Source: Sphingomonas ginsengisoli An et al. 2013 (lineage in GTDB: Bacteria; Pseudomonadota; Alphaproteobacteria; Sphingomonadales; Sphingomonadaceae). From it: a stretch of 64,000 bases of DNA. Shown here piece after piece: positions 18,865 through 27,497 of the stretch; position 1 is the stretch's first letter; each line of letters starts with the position of its first letter. The stretch covers positions 992,001 to 1,056,000 of the forward strand of contig NZ_CP045434.1 of NCBI RefSeq assembly GCF_009363895.1. The letters run 5' to 3'. The notes beneath the pieces were generated by a model. That model did not search any database. It saw only the letters and a list, made by a program, of their open reading frames with translations, and had not been told where the DNA came from. The position numbers were made by a program, and so were the translations under genes.

Positions 18865-20624
18865 GCAGCGGGCGCGCGCGGCTCGTCGGGCAGCGTGTTG
18901 TCGACGCTGAAGCTGCGGTCCATGCCGCTGTGGAGGTCGCCGCTCGCCGCCTGCAGCTCGAGCCGCTCGCCGTCGCGCTGCCGGTAGGCGCGTTCGACCC
19001 GCCCGACCTCGCGCTCGGCGATGCCGAGCTGGCGCAGCGCCTCGCGGCCCATCGTCACCGCGCTCTCGAACAATTCGCGCTGAACTAGCCCCAGGCGCAA
19101 TTCGCTGAAGTCCATGGCCTGCCGCCGATCGAACACGCGGACCATGATCCGCGCCTGCGGAAAAGCCTCGATGATCGGCTCGAGCTGGTCGCGGCTCATC
19201 GTCCGGTCGTCGTGGCAAAAGAGGATCGCCTCGGCGCCCTCGGCCCCCGCGGTCCGCAGCAGGTCGATCCGCAGGCCGTCGCCATAATAGACCTTGGTCC
19301 CGAACTCGCCCGCCAGCTCGATCTGGGTCGCCTTCAGGTCGATCAGCGTGACCGGGATCTTCTTGGCCATCAGCATCTGTGCCACCGTCTGGCCGAAGCG
19401 ACCGTAACCAACCACGATCGCATTGGTCTCGGGCGAATATTCGGGGCCTTCGAGGTCGACCGGGTCGGCCGGCGCGCGCGCCTGCAGCCAGCCGATCAGC
19501 CGCATCAGGAACGGCGTCGTCGCCATCGACAGGGTGACCACCGCGCCGAACAGGCTGGCGGTCTCGGGCGCGATCAGCAGCGCGTTCTTGGCCTGGGCGA
19601 ACAGCACGAAGCCGAACTCGCCCGCCTGGCTGAGCAGCAGCGCCAGGCTGATCGCGCGGCCCTGGCTCATCTTGAACCCGCGGGCGAGCGGGTAAAGCAC
19701 CGCCGCCTTGATCAGGATGATCGCCGCCGCCAGCCCGAACACCATCAGCGGCCGCGCAGCGATCACCGACAGGTCGAGCAGCATTCCAACCGACATGAAG
19801 AACAGGCCGAGCAGGATCGAGCGGAACGGCTCGACATCGCTTTCGAGCTCGTGGCGATAGGGGCTCTCGGCCAGCATGACGCCCGCCACGAAGGCGCCGA
19901 GCGCGACCGACAGGTGGAGCTGATGCATCAGCGCGGCGGCGGCGATGACGGTGAACAGCCCCGCCACCACGAACAGCTCGCGCTCTTGCAGCCGGCCGAT
20001 CAGGCGGAACGCCGGGTTGAGCAGGAAGCGCCCGACCAGCACCAGCCCGATCACCGCGCCGACGGTATAGGCCCCCAGCATCAGCCCCGACGGCGCGCTC
20101 GGATCGGGCACCCGGCTCAGCGCCGCCACCGCGGTGATCAGCGGGATGATCGCGAGGTCCTGCAGCAGCAGGATCGAGAAGGCGCGCTCGCCGTAGGGCG
20201 AGTTCATCTCGCCGGTCGAGCGCAGCATCGGCAGCACCTGCGCGGTCGACGACAGCGCCAGCGGCATTCCGACTGCGAAGCTGGCGCCCCACGACAGCCC
20301 CACCCCGAAGCGCAGCAGCAGCGACAGCGCGACCCCGGCGATCACCACCTGCGCGAGCCCCAGCCCGAAGATGTCCTTGCGCAGCCGCCACAGCCGGCTC
20401 GGCTGGAGCTCGAGCCCGACCAGGAACAGCAGGAAGGCGATCCCGACCTCGCTCACTTGCATGATCGCGTCGGCACTGCCGACGAGGCCGAGCAATTGCG
20501 GCCCGATCAGCGCGCCGGCGACGATGTAGCCGAGCGTCGCGCCGAGCCCCAATTTCCGGAATAAGGCGACGCAAGCGACCGCCATCCCGAGCATCACCGC
20601 AAGGCCGGTCAGCAGCTCGGTCAT
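18861..20624 (-). CDS. CPA2-family monovalent cation:proton antiporter with TrkA-N domain (Kef type)
   Basis: A 587-residue K+/H+-type antiporter. About 12 hydrophobic segments occupy residues 1-380 (GYIVAGALIGPQLLG, LLLQDLAIIPLITAV, FVAGVMLAESPYRHELE). A cytoplasmic Rossmann TrkA-N domain follows (IVVGYGRFGQTVAQMLMAKK, YGDGLRIDLLRTAGAE) and then a helical tail. KefB/C proteins release K+ under electrophile stress, gated by glutathione adducts; here the partner is unknown. The start is ATG 20622-20624, overlapping the upstream IscU-like gene as ATGA. Confidence 0.92.
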   Translation of the reverse strand: MTELLTGLAVMLGMAVACVALFRKLGLGATLGYIVAGALIGPQLLGLVGSADAIMQVSEVGIAFLLFLVGLELQPSRLWRLRKDIFGLGLAQVVIAGVALSLLLRFGVGLSWGASFAVGMPLALSSTAQVLPMLRSTGEMNSPYGERAFSILLLQDLAIIPLITAVAALSRVPDPSAPSGLMLGAYTVGAVIGLVLVGRFLLNPAFRLIGRLQERELFVVAGLFTVIAAAALMHQLHLSVALGAFVAGVMLAESPYRHELESDVEPFRSILLGLFFMSVGMLLDLSVIAARPLMVFGLAAAIILIKAAVLYPLARGFKMSQGRAISLALLLSQAGEFGFVLFAQAKNALLIAPETASLFGAVVTLSMATTPFLMRLIGWLQARAPADPVDLEGPEYSPETNAIVVGYGRFGQTVAQMLMAKKIPVTLIDLKATQIELAGEFGTKVYYGDGLRIDLLRTAGAEGAEAILFCHDDRTMSRDQLEPIIEAFPQARIMVRVFDRRQAMDFSELRLGLVQRELFESAVTMGREALRQLGIAEREVGRVERAYRQRDGERLELQAASGDLHSGMDRSFSVDNTLPDEPRAPAA

Positions 20625-21046
20625 TCGACCCGTTCCTCGAGTGCCGCGTCGAGCGCCGCGATCAGCGCGTCGAACGGCAACAGGATCGCGCCATGCCGCC
20701 CGGTCTTGGTCCGCGCGGGTTCGAGCACCTCGTAGCCGGACGGCGGCGACCCCGCCCCGCCCAGCCAGCCACGCAACGCCACCCGCGCCGCCGCCAGCTC
20801 GAGCGGGGTGCGCCCGACCGCATATCCACCCAGCAGCGCCGCACTCGCCTGCCCGAACGCGCACGCCTGAACCGCCTGCGCGACCTCGGCCACCCGGCCA
20901 TCGACCAGCCGCACCTCGGCCGCGATTCGGCTCCCGCACGTCACCGACCGCCGCTCGGCCCGCCCGTCAGGCTCGGCCAGCGTGGTCGCCAGCGGCAACG
21001 ATGTCGCCAGCCGCAGGATGTCGAGCGTGTAGACAGGGTCACTCAT
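20621..21046 (-). CDS. IscU/NifU-N-like iron-sulfur scaffold protein
   Basis: A 141-residue protein related to IscU/SufU scaffolds: SVTCGSRIAAEVRL carries the first conserved Cys and VQACAFGQASAALLGGY the second. At the third-ligand position, where IscU has His-Cys and SufU has Cys, it reads TGRHGAILLPFDALI, so only the His remains. Assembly of a cluster therefore cannot be assumed. It is the upstream partner of the Kef-type antiporter (ATGA). Start ATG 21044-21046. Confidence 0.75.
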   Translation of the reverse strand: MSDPVYTLDILRLATSLPLATTLAEPDGRAERRSVTCGSRIAAEVRLVDGRVAEVAQAVQACAFGQASAALLGGYAVGRTPLELAAARVALRGWLGGAGSPPSGYEVLEPARTKTGRHGAILLPFDALIAALDAALEERVE

Positions 21047-21065
21047 GGCAGAACCAAGCGCTTAC

Positions 21066-21151
21066 CCGTCCGCTCGTCCCGAGCGAAGTCGAGGGGCGCC
21101 TCGCGAAACGCCCCTCGACTTTGCTGCGCTCCGCTCGGGACGAGCGGACGG
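21066..21151. repeat. Long palindromic repeat (family A)
   Basis: A 20-base-pair perfect outer stem (21066-21085 with 21132-21151) and a 13-base-pair perfect inner stem (21086-21098 with 21109-21121). They are separated only by a 10-base bulge on the right side, with a 10-base loop. It fills the gap between cysS and the IscU-like gene. Two halves of the left arm recur inside cfa (40240-40281). It looks like a dispersed REP or MITE-type element. Confidence 0.85.
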
Positions 21152-21170
21152 TGGTCCAGAAAAAAGAAGC

Positions 21171-22574
21171 TCACGCCCGCCGCCACGTCGTCCCGACCGG
21201 CCCGTCCTCGAGCAAGATGCCCTCGGCCTTGAGCTCGTCGCGGATCCGGTCCGCCGCCGCAAAATCGCGCGCCTGCTTGGCGGCGGTCCGCTCGGCGACC
21301 TTGGCGTCGACCGCACTGTCGCCGTCGCCGCGGAACCAGGACTCGAAAGTTTCAGTCAGCAGGCCCAACAGCCTGACTGAATTTCGAAAGATCGCCATGT
21401 TTTCGGCGATCCCGGCAAACTCTACGGAATCTTCAGTCGCATGCGCCCACTGATTCCGAAGTTGCCGCAGGTTATCAGCAAGGCGGTTTAAGCGAGAGAT
21501 CGCTGCTGGCGTGTTCACATCGTCTCGAAGAGCCTCAAGAAATTGCCAATCGACTTCATCGGTAGGATCGTCGTGTGCAAATCTCTCTAAATCTGAGAGA
21601 AGCCGGTACCATACGTCCAGCACCGCCTTGCTCTGCGCCACCAGCGACTCTGTCCATGGCAGCGGCGAGCGATAGTGCGCGCTCAATAGCGCCAGCCGCA
21701 GCACCTCCCCCTTGTGCCCCGCGTCGAACAGTTCCCGCGGGGTCACTACGTTACCGAGGCTCTTCGACATCTTCTCAGCGCCGAAATCGACGAAGCCGTT
21801 GTGCACCCAGTAACGCGCCAGCGGCTTTCCGCCATGCGCGCAGCGGCTCTGCGCCGCCTCATTCTCGTGGTGCGGAAAGACGAGGTCGATCCCGCCGCCG
21901 TGGATGTCGATCGTCTCGCCCAGATGCGCGCGGATCATCGCCGAACATTCGATGTGCCAGCCCGGCCGGCCGCGCCCCCACGGCGACTCCCAGCCGATCA
22001 CGTCTGGCTCGCTCGGCTTCCACAGTACGAAGTCGCCGGGACTGCGCTTATAGGGCGCGACCTCGACCCGCGCGCCCGCCAGCATCGCCTCGCGGTCGCG
22101 GCGGCTGAGCGCGCCGTAATCGGGGTCCGAACCGACATCGAACAGCACATGCCCCTCGGCCGCATAGGCGTGGCCGCGCTCGATGAGGTCAGCGATCATC
22201 GCCACCATCGGCCCAATTTCCTGCGTCGCGTGCGGCGCGATGCTCGGGTCGCGCACGCCGAGCGCGCGCATGTCGTCGAGGTAGGCCAGCTCCCACCGCG
22301 CGGTGATGACGTCGGGGGCCACCCCCTCGCTCGCCGCCGCGGCAATGATCTTGTCGTCCACGTCGGTGATGTTGCGCGCGAAGACTACCTCATGGCTCGG
22401 ATACTCATGCTCGAGCAACCGCCGCAGCACGTCGAACACCACCGGTGGGCGGGCATTGCCGATGTGCGCGCGGCCATAGACCGTCGGCCCGCAGACGTAG
22501 AGGGTGATCCGGTCGGGCTCGCCGGGGACGAATGCGCGCTTCTCGCGCGCCTGGGTGTCGTGAAGCTTGATCAT
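21171..22574 (-). CDS. cysS: Cysteinyl-tRNA synthetase
   Basis: Charges tRNA-Cys. The 467-residue class I enzyme shows the zinc Cys in YVCGPTVYG, the HIGNARP form of [12 protein letters not shown] and FPHHENE zinc ligands, and KMSKSLGN. The tail ends [19 protein letters not shown], as in the family. The frame is open upstream, but ATG 22572-22574 ([12 protein letters not shown]) is chosen because it overlaps the cvpA stop as ATGA. The stretch around 21340-21610 is less GC-rich than its surroundings. Confidence 0.97.
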   Translation of the reverse strand: MIKLHDTQAREKRAFVPGEPDRITLYVCGPTVYGRAHIGNARPPVVFDVLRRLLEHEYPSHEVVFARNITDVDDKIIAAAASEGVAPDVITARWELAYLDDMRALGVRDPSIAPHATQEIGPMVAMIADLIERGHAYAAEGHVLFDVGSDPDYGALSRRDREAMLAGARVEVAPYKRSPGDFVLWKPSEPDVIGWESPWGRGRPGWHIECSAMIRAHLGETIDIHGGGIDLVFPHHENEAAQSRCAHGGKPLARYWVHNGFVDFGAEKMSKSLGNVVTPRELFDAGHKGEVLRLALLSAHYRSPLPWTESLVAQSKAVLDVWYRLLSDLERFAHDDPTDEVDWQFLEALRDDVNTPAAISRLNRLADNLRQLRNQWAHATEDSVEFAGIAENMAIFRNSVRLLGLLTETFESWFRGDGDSAVDAKVAERTAAKQARDFAAADRIRDELKAEGILLEDGPVGTTWRRA

Positions 22575-23083
22575 GGTTTGGCCGGGGCCGCATGGCGGTA
22601 GCGGTCGACCATGTCCACGATCGCGTGGCCGCTGGCGTTCAACAGCGGAAAGGTCCGGCTCGTCGTCATCCACGCCGGCCGCTCGGCGGTCGGGCCGTAG
22701 CGCAGGTCGGTGGCGAAGTTGGCGAGCAGGAAAACCAGCGTCGCGGTGACCAGCCCCTTGAGCATCCCGAACCCGCCGCCGAGCCCGCGATCGATCGGCC
22801 CCAGCACCGACCGACGGCTGGCGCGGCCGGCCCGCGCGGCGAGCACGCGGATGATGAAATAGGTCGGCAGGAACAGGATGGCGAAGGCGATGATCGCCGC
22901 CGACGACGGCCCCCGCCCGAACGCCATGACATAGTCGGTGACCGGGGCGTGGAAGAGCTTGATCGCCACCACCGCGCCGAGCCAGGCGGCGAGGCTCAGC
23001 ACCTCATGGACGAAGCCGCGGACGAACCCGACCAGGGCACCGCCGCCAAGCAGGATCAGCACGAAGACGTCGAGCGCGGTCAT
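22571..23083 (-). CDS. CvpA family membrane protein
   Basis: A 170-residue inner-membrane protein with four hydrophobic segments: VFVLILLGGGALVGFVRGFV, LSLAAWLGAVVAIKLF, IIAFAILFLPTYFIIRVL and GLVTATLVFLLANFA. The Gly-rich GLGGGFGMLKGL is typical of CvpA, first linked to colicin V production and later to envelope homeostasis. Immediately upstream of cysS, ATGA-coupled. Start ATG 23081-23083. Confidence 0.88.
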   Translation of the reverse strand: MTALDVFVLILLGGGALVGFVRGFVHEVLSLAAWLGAVVAIKLFHAPVTDYVMAFGRGPSSAAIIAFAILFLPTYFIIRVLAARAGRASRRSVLGPIDRGLGGGFGMLKGLVTATLVFLLANFATDLRYGPTAERPAWMTTSRTFPLLNASGHAIVDMVDRYRHAAPAKP

Positions 23084-23133
23084 CCCCCAGCGCTAGCCCA
23101 AGCAAGGCGGCGCTGGCCAGACCCGCGCTCAGC

Positions 23134-23844
23134 CTAGCAACTGGTGATCCTGACCGGTGCCGGCTCCTGCAGCACATATTGCCCGTCAGTCTTGATTTGA
23201 ATGGCGCCGCTGGCCGCGCGGCGCTGCTGGACCTCGACGCATTGCCCGCTCGCGGTCCCCAGCAGCTGCGAATATTGCCAGCTGGGGATCGGGATATGCG
23301 ACGATTCGCCGACGCCAAAGGGGTCGATGGTGATCGAATCGCGCCGCCCCTTGCGGCCGTGGTTGAGCGACTTGATCGGGTAGGAAGCGGTCTCGAAGGC
23401 CGCGTCCGAGCCGCCGAACGCCCCCCAATTGGCGAGCCGCCAGGCGAGCGCGTCGAAGGCGAGCACCATCATCAGCGGCAGCCCGACGCAGATGATGATC
23501 CGGCGTCCGAGCGTGCGGTTCCGGATCGCATCTTCCTTGCGCACCACCAGCCACAGCAACAGCCCGTCGGCCGCGCCCAGCCAGCGCATCACGACCAGCC
23601 CCTGATGGTCGATGGGGGTGATCAGCTCGGTGCCCGAGACCAGGCTGTCAACGAACAGGATCGCCAGCGGCAGCGTCAGCAGCGCGAGCAGCCCGCGCTT
23701 CAGCCACGGACCGGGGTCGCTGCTAGCGGCGAAGTCGAACGATGCGCGCGTAGGCGTGAAGGCCGGCGGCGCGACCGTCGACGGCGCCGGCTCCGGAGCG
23801 AAGCCAGGCAATGCCTTGCGGCCGAACGATCCTCGTTGATCCAC
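23134..23844 (-). CDS. Membrane protein of unknown function, three predicted helices
   Basis: A 236-residue protein with a Pro/Ala-rich cytoplasmic tail (1-48). Three hydrophobic segments follow (LLALLTLPLAILFVDSLV, VVMRWLGAADGLLLWLVV, IIICVGLPLMMVLAFDALAW), and then a periplasmic polar domain with two cysteines (SGQCVEV and terminal ITSC) that might form a disulfide. No known family is recognised. The start is GTG 23842-23844 preceded by GGGGGG. It lies between cvpA and radA on the same strand with gaps of about 50-60 bases. Confidence 0.7.
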   Translation of the reverse strand: MDQRGSFGRKALPGFAPEPAPSTVAPPAFTPTRASFDFAASSDPGPWLKRGLLALLTLPLAILFVDSLVSGTELITPIDHQGLVVMRWLGAADGLLLWLVVRKEDAIRNRTLGRRIIICVGLPLMMVLAFDALAWRLANWGAFGGSDAAFETASYPIKSLNHGRKGRRDSITIDPFGVGESSHIPIPSWQYSQLLGTASGQCVEVQQRRAASGAIQIKTDGQYVLQEPAPVRITSC

Positions 23845-23902
23845 GCATACCCCCCCGATTTGCGCCGACGGGTTTAGCGCGGCGAGCTTACCGGAAAGTT
23901 GC

Positions 23903-25267
23903 TCAGCGGCCGAGGATCCGCTCGACCAGCTGGCGCACCTGCCCGAAATTGGCGGTGCGGATGCCGTTGGTGCCCTCGACCCCCGCCGGGACCCACGCCT
24001 GCTCGAACCCCAGCTTAGCAGCTTCCTTCATCCTGAGGGCCCCGTGCGCGACCGGGCGCACCTCGCCCGACAGCGCGACTTCGCCCAGCACCACTGCCTC
24101 GCTCGGCACCGGCCGCTCAGAGAGGGCCGAGACCAAGGCAGCGGCCACCGCGAGGTCCGCCGCCGGGTCCTGCAGCCGGTAGCCGCCGGCGACGTTGAGA
24201 TAGACTTCGGCGGTGGCGAAGCTCACCCCGCAGCGCGCTTCGAGCACTGCCAGCAGCATCGCCAGCCGACCGCTGTCCCAGCCGACCGCCGAGCGGCGCG
24301 GGGTCGCCCCGCTCGCCAGCCGCACCACCAGTGCCTGGATCTCGACCAGCACCGGCCGGGTCCCCTCAAGCGCCGGGAAGATGGCCGTCCCGCTGACCGG
24401 ATCGTCGCGCTTGGTCAGGAACAGGGCGCTCGGATTGGGCACCTCGTCGAGCCCCGCACCCTCCATCGCGAAAACGCCGATCTCGTCGGTCCCGCCGAAG
24501 CGATTCTTGACCGCGCGGAGGATGCGATACTGGTGGCTGCGCTCGCCTTCGAAGTTGAGCACCGCGTCGACCATATGCTCGAGCACGCGCGGGCCCGCGA
24601 TGCTGCCGTCCTTGGTGACGTGGCCCACCAGGATCAAAGCGGTGCCGCGGTCCTTGGCGAAGCGGATCAATTCCTGCGCGCTCGCCCGCACCTGGCTGAC
24701 CGTCCCCGGCGCGCCCTCGATCAGGTCCGAATGCATGGTCTGGATCGAATCGATCACCAGCAACGCCGGCGGCGGCCCTTCGCCCAGCGTCGTCAATATG
24801 TCGCGCACGCTGGTCACGCTCGCCAGCCGCACCGGCGCTCCTGCCGCGCCCAGCCGCAACGCGCGCAGCCGGACCTGGTCGACCGCTTCCTCGCCCGAGA
24901 TGTAGACCGCGCCGCGCCCGCTCCGCGCGATCGCCGCCGCGGCCTGCAGCAGCAGCGTCGACTTGCCGATTCCCGGATCGCCCGCCAGCAGCATCGCCGA
25001 GCCCGGTACCAGCCCGCCCCCGACCGCGCGATCGAACTCGGCGATCCCGGTGGGCACCCGCTCGGGCAGCGCCACCGCGGCGTCGAGCTCCACCAGCTCG
25101 ACCGCCCGGCCGCCGCTGTGGAGGTCATGCTTGGCCGAGAATACCGTCACGTTGGCCGCCTCGGCCGTCAGCGTGTTCCACTCGGCGCAATCGGGGCACT
25201 GCCCCTGCCAGCGCGACTGGGCCGATCCGCAGGCCTGACAGACATAGCGGGACTTCAATTTGGCCAT
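23903..25267 (-). CDS. radA: DNA repair protein RadA (Sms)
   Basis: RecA-like ATPase that helps branch migration during recombination. The 454-residue protein has the N-terminal zinc finger Cys10-X2-Cys13 and Cys24-X2-Cys27, Walker A GDPGIGKSTLLL, the RadA signature KNRFGGTDE and a C-terminal Lon-protease-like domain (YLNVAGGYRLQDPAADLAVA, LGEVALSGEVRPV). The start is ATG 25265-25267. There is no clear Shine-Dalgarno sequence, and a LexA-type box lies 15-29 bases upstream. Confidence 0.97.
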   Translation of the reverse strand: MAKLKSRYVCQACGSAQSRWQGQCPDCAEWNTLTAEAANVTVFSAKHDLHSGGRAVELVELDAAVALPERVPTGIAEFDRAVGGGLVPGSAMLLAGDPGIGKSTLLLQAAAAIARSGRGAVYISGEEAVDQVRLRALRLGAAGAPVRLASVTSVRDILTTLGEGPPPALLVIDSIQTMHSDLIEGAPGTVSQVRASAQELIRFAKDRGTALILVGHVTKDGSIAGPRVLEHMVDAVLNFEGERSHQYRILRAVKNRFGGTDEIGVFAMEGAGLDEVPNPSALFLTKRDDPVSGTAIFPALEGTRPVLVEIQALVVRLASGATPRRSAVGWDSGRLAMLLAVLEARCGVSFATAEVYLNVAGGYRLQDPAADLAVAAALVSALSERPVPSEAVVLGEVALSGEVRPVAHGALRMKEAAKLGFEQAWVPAGVEGTNGIRTANFGQVRQLVERILGR

Positions 25268-25281
25268 CGAAATAAAGCCTA

Positions 25282-25296
25282 GAACAAAGGAGGAAC
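25282..25296. promoter_or_regulatory. LexA-type SOS box upstream of radA
   Basis: GAAC (25282-25285), seven bases, then GAAC (25293-25296). On radA's strand this reads GTTC-N7-GTTC, the direct-repeat LexA box established for alphaproteobacteria. It lies in the intergenic space just upstream of radA. A chance hit is possible, as about one or two are expected in 64 kb, but the placement before a recombination gene is suggestive. Confidence 0.5.
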
Positions 25297-25353
25297 ACAC
25301 GCAACAGTCGGCGGTCCGGGCCGTTGACGCCGCTCCCCCCAAGGAGATTCCCG

Positions 25354-26238
25354 ATGCCCTATGCCAAGGCCAAAGACGGCACCATGCTCTATTACAAGGA
25401 CTGGGGCCGCGGCGATCCCGTCGTCCTCATGCATGGCTGGCCGCTCACCGGCGACACGTTCGACGATCTTGGCATCAAGCTGGTCGAGGCCGGCAAGCGC
25501 GCCATCATCCCCGACCGTCGCGGCTTCGGGCGCTCGGACAGCCCGTGGGACGGCTACGACTACGACACGTTCGCCGACGACGTCGTCGCCATTCTCGAGG
25601 ATGCGGGCATCAGCCAGCCGGTCGCGCTGGTCGGCTTTTCGATGGGCGGCGGCGAAGTCGCCCGCCTGCTTTCGAAGCAGGGCCGCGGCCGGGTCAGCGC
25701 CGCGGTGCTCGCCAGTTCGGTCGTCCCCAAGGTGGCGCAGGCCGACGATTATCCCGATGGCGTCCCCCAGATCGCGCTCGACGACATCGTCAAGCAGATG
25801 ACGACCGACCGCGCCGGTTTCCTCCAGTCCTTCCTTAAGGACTTCTTTGGAGTCGGCCTGGTCAGCCAGCCGGTCAGCGCCGGCGTGCTCGACAGCGCCT
25901 TCCAGCAGGCCAACATGGCCAGCGCGCGCTCGACCTATGCCGCGGCGCAGGCCTGGGCGAGCACAGACTTCCGTCCCGACCTGCCCGCCTTCGAAGGCGT
26001 TCCGACGCTGATCATCCACGGCACCAGCGACAAGACCGTTCCGTTCGAAGGCACGGCCAAGAAGGTCGCCGAAGCCCTGCCCCACGCGCAGCTCATCAGC
26101 TACGACGGCAGCCCGCACGGCATCTTCGAGACCGACAAGGCGCGCTTCTGCCAGGACGTGGTGAGCTTCCTCACGCAGGACAATCGCGGCACCGCCGCCG
26201 ACACCAGCGGCAGCGCGATCCCCTTAAGCGCGCAATAA
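25354..26238 (+). CDS. Alpha/beta hydrolase (non-haem haloperoxidase/esterase type)
   Basis: A 294-residue enzyme of the group that includes cofactor-free chloroperoxidases and arylesterases. It has the oxyanion loop LMHGWPLTGDTF, PDRRGFGRSD, the nucleophile elbow GFSMGGGE (Ser about 98), the acid in HGTSDKTVPFE and the His in SPHGIFETD. No signal peptide, so it is cytosolic. The start is ATG 25354, with AAGGAG nine bases upstream. Natural substrate unknown. Confidence 0.88.
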   Translation: MPYAKAKDGTMLYYKDWGRGDPVVLMHGWPLTGDTFDDLGIKLVEAGKRAIIPDRRGFGRSDSPWDGYDYDTFADDVVAILEDAGISQPVALVGFSMGGGEVARLLSKQGRGRVSAAVLASSVVPKVAQADDYPDGVPQIALDDIVKQMTTDRAGFLQSFLKDFFGVGLVSQPVSAGVLDSAFQQANMASARSTYAAAQAWASTDFRPDLPAFEGVPTLIIHGTSDKTVPFEGTAKKVAEALPHAQLISYDGSPHGIFETDKARFCQDVVSFLTQDNRGTAADTSGSAIPLSAQ

Positions 26239-26255
26239 GTCGCGCCTGCGCAGGT

Positions 26256-26291
26256 GGGGGCCTGGTTTCTACATTCGGAGACCAGGCCCCC
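26256..26291. terminator. Hairpin between convergent hydrolase and small-protein genes
   Basis: GGGGGCCTGGT (26256-26266) pairs perfectly with ACCAGGCCCCC (26281-26291) around a 14-base loop. It begins 18 bases after the hydrolase stop and ends seven before the stop of the convergent gene. A very stable stem without a U-run; a bidirectional terminator or transcript-end stabiliser. Confidence 0.55.
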
Positions 26292-26297
26292 GCAGCG

Positions 26298-26528
26298 TCA
26301 GGCCGAGCGCAGCCGCCCGGTCTGCGCCGGGTCGTTGCCAGTGATCGCCTGCCAGCCCTTGGCGACGCCATATTGTACTGCCCAGCCAAGCGCATAGGTC
26401 AGCAGCACCGGCGCCAGCACGCGGATGGCACCCTCCGCGACCGTTCCGACAATCGCTCCCTTGATCCCGCTGTCGCCGTCCTCGCGGTCGATCGCCGCGC
26501 CGATCAGCGCGCCTAGCATGTTGCCCAT
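26298..26528 (-). CDS. Small conserved hypothetical protein with a hydrophobic helix
   Basis: A 76-residue protein: MGNMLGALIGAAIDREDGDSG at the start, a mostly hydrophobic centre (AEGAIRVLAPVLLTYALGWA, residues about 31-50) and a polar end. Glycine-rich alternation at the start suggests membrane association. No named family is recognised. The start is ATG 26526-26528 with CAGGAG eight to nine bases upstream. A GGAAC-N16-CGCT sequence further upstream is one base off the sigma-EcfG consensus, so weak general-stress control is conceivable. Confidence 0.65.
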   Translation of the reverse strand: MGNMLGALIGAAIDREDGDSGIKGAIVGTVAEGAIRVLAPVLLTYALGWAVQYGVAKGWQAITGNDPAQTGRLRSA

Positions 26529-26596
26529 TTTGATCTACTCCTGAAGGTCTTTCGCCCCTCAGCGCGCACGGCGGGCGACGGTTCCCGCAGGCAGAC

Positions 26597-27406
26597 CTAC
26601 AGCAGCCCCTCGATCACATGGTGCTGCTCGATCATCGTAACCCGGTCGACCACCCGGCAGGTCAAATGGTCGCGCACCCGCGCGGGCAGCGCGTCGAGAT
26701 ATGCTCTTGTCACCTGCAGATCGTGGTGCGCGGCATTGGTCGCCCCGGGGGCATCGACCCCGACCACCACCACCGGACGCGGCTCGTTCGAGCGGTTGGC
26801 GGTGCCGCGGTGGATGGTCAGCGCCGAGCGCGCCGCCATGTCCCCGCGCCGCGGCAGCTTTCGCACCGCGCGCTGTTCATACCGTTCCCACCCCGCCGGT
26901 TCCGGGAACATCCCGTCCTTCGCACCCTCGATCGCATCCCACTGCGTCCCCGGCGCGATCTCGAACGGGCCGTGCTCGGGACGCGTGTCGACGCAGGTCA
27001 GGTTGAAGGCCAGGCTGTTGAGCCGCCGCCCCGCCAGCGTCTCGGCCGGGGCGGCGAAGTCGCGGTGCCACGGCTGATCCTCGGCGCCGGGGAAGGGAAT
27101 GTCGAAGCCGACCTCGACGATCCGATAATCCTTCGTCAGCACCGCCTCGCACACCGCGACGAACCACGGGTGGGTGACGATGTCGACGAAGCCCGAAAGG
27201 TCTTCCGGCGCGACCTCAACATAGAAGCGGTGCGGCCCGCGCGGCAGCGCCCCGCCGGGCCGGTCCTTGACCCGTTCCCACACCCGCCAGACGTCGGCCG
27301 CCATCCGGTCGGCCCATTCCGCGGTGAAGGCACCGGGACAGCCGATGATCCCGTCGCCGTAGAGCCCGCCCATGATGGCGGCGACATCGATTGCTCCTGC
27401 GGCCAT
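26597..27406 (-). CDS. Phytanoyl-CoA dioxygenase (PhyH) family protein
   Basis: Probable Fe(II)/2-oxoglutarate-dependent hydroxylase of 269 residues. Iron ligands are visible as His-X-Asp in WHRDFAAPAETL and the distal His in ALTIHRGTANRSNEPRP, whose trailing Arg would bind 2-oxoglutarate. The substrate is unknown; PhyH proteins act on lipids, halogenated compounds and small metabolites. The start is ATG 27404-27406 (MAAGAIDVAA) with AGGAG upstream; a TTG two codons earlier is possible but weaker. Confidence 0.82.
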   Translation of the reverse strand: MAAGAIDVAAIMGGLYGDGIIGCPGAFTAEWADRMAADVWRVWERVKDRPGGALPRGPHRFYVEVAPEDLSGFVDIVTHPWFVAVCEAVLTKDYRIVEVGFDIPFPGAEDQPWHRDFAAPAETLAGRRLNSLAFNLTCVDTRPEHGPFEIAPGTQWDAIEGAKDGMFPEPAGWERYEQRAVRKLPRRGDMAARSALTIHRGTANRSNEPRPVVVVGVDAPGATNAAHHDLQVTRAYLDALPARVRDHLTCRVVDRVTMIEQHHVIEGLL

Positions 27407-27497
27407 GGTCAACGCGACTCCTGCTGCTGCGGCGACTTAGTCTCGCCGCGCCCGTGCGGGCTGTCCAGCAGCGGTCGGTCCCGCTAGCCTGCCGCTC

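Noticed and set aside
18259..20574. Long open frame (771 codons) on the minus strand across aroB and the antiporter
   Set aside because: It is the out-of-frame shadow of the Kef-type gene and the antisense of aroB, has Arg/Ala-rich meaningless sequence and no ribosome-binding site. High-GC DNA produces many such frames.
25292..25325. GGAAC and CGTT upstream of the alpha/beta hydrolase
   Set aside because: The spacer is 25 bases, far from the 16-17 required for a sigma-EcfG promoter.
26529..26596. GGAAC-N16-CGCT upstream of the 76-residue protein
   Set aside because: One mismatch in the four-base -10 element; too weak to list as a promoter, mentioned only in that gene's entry.
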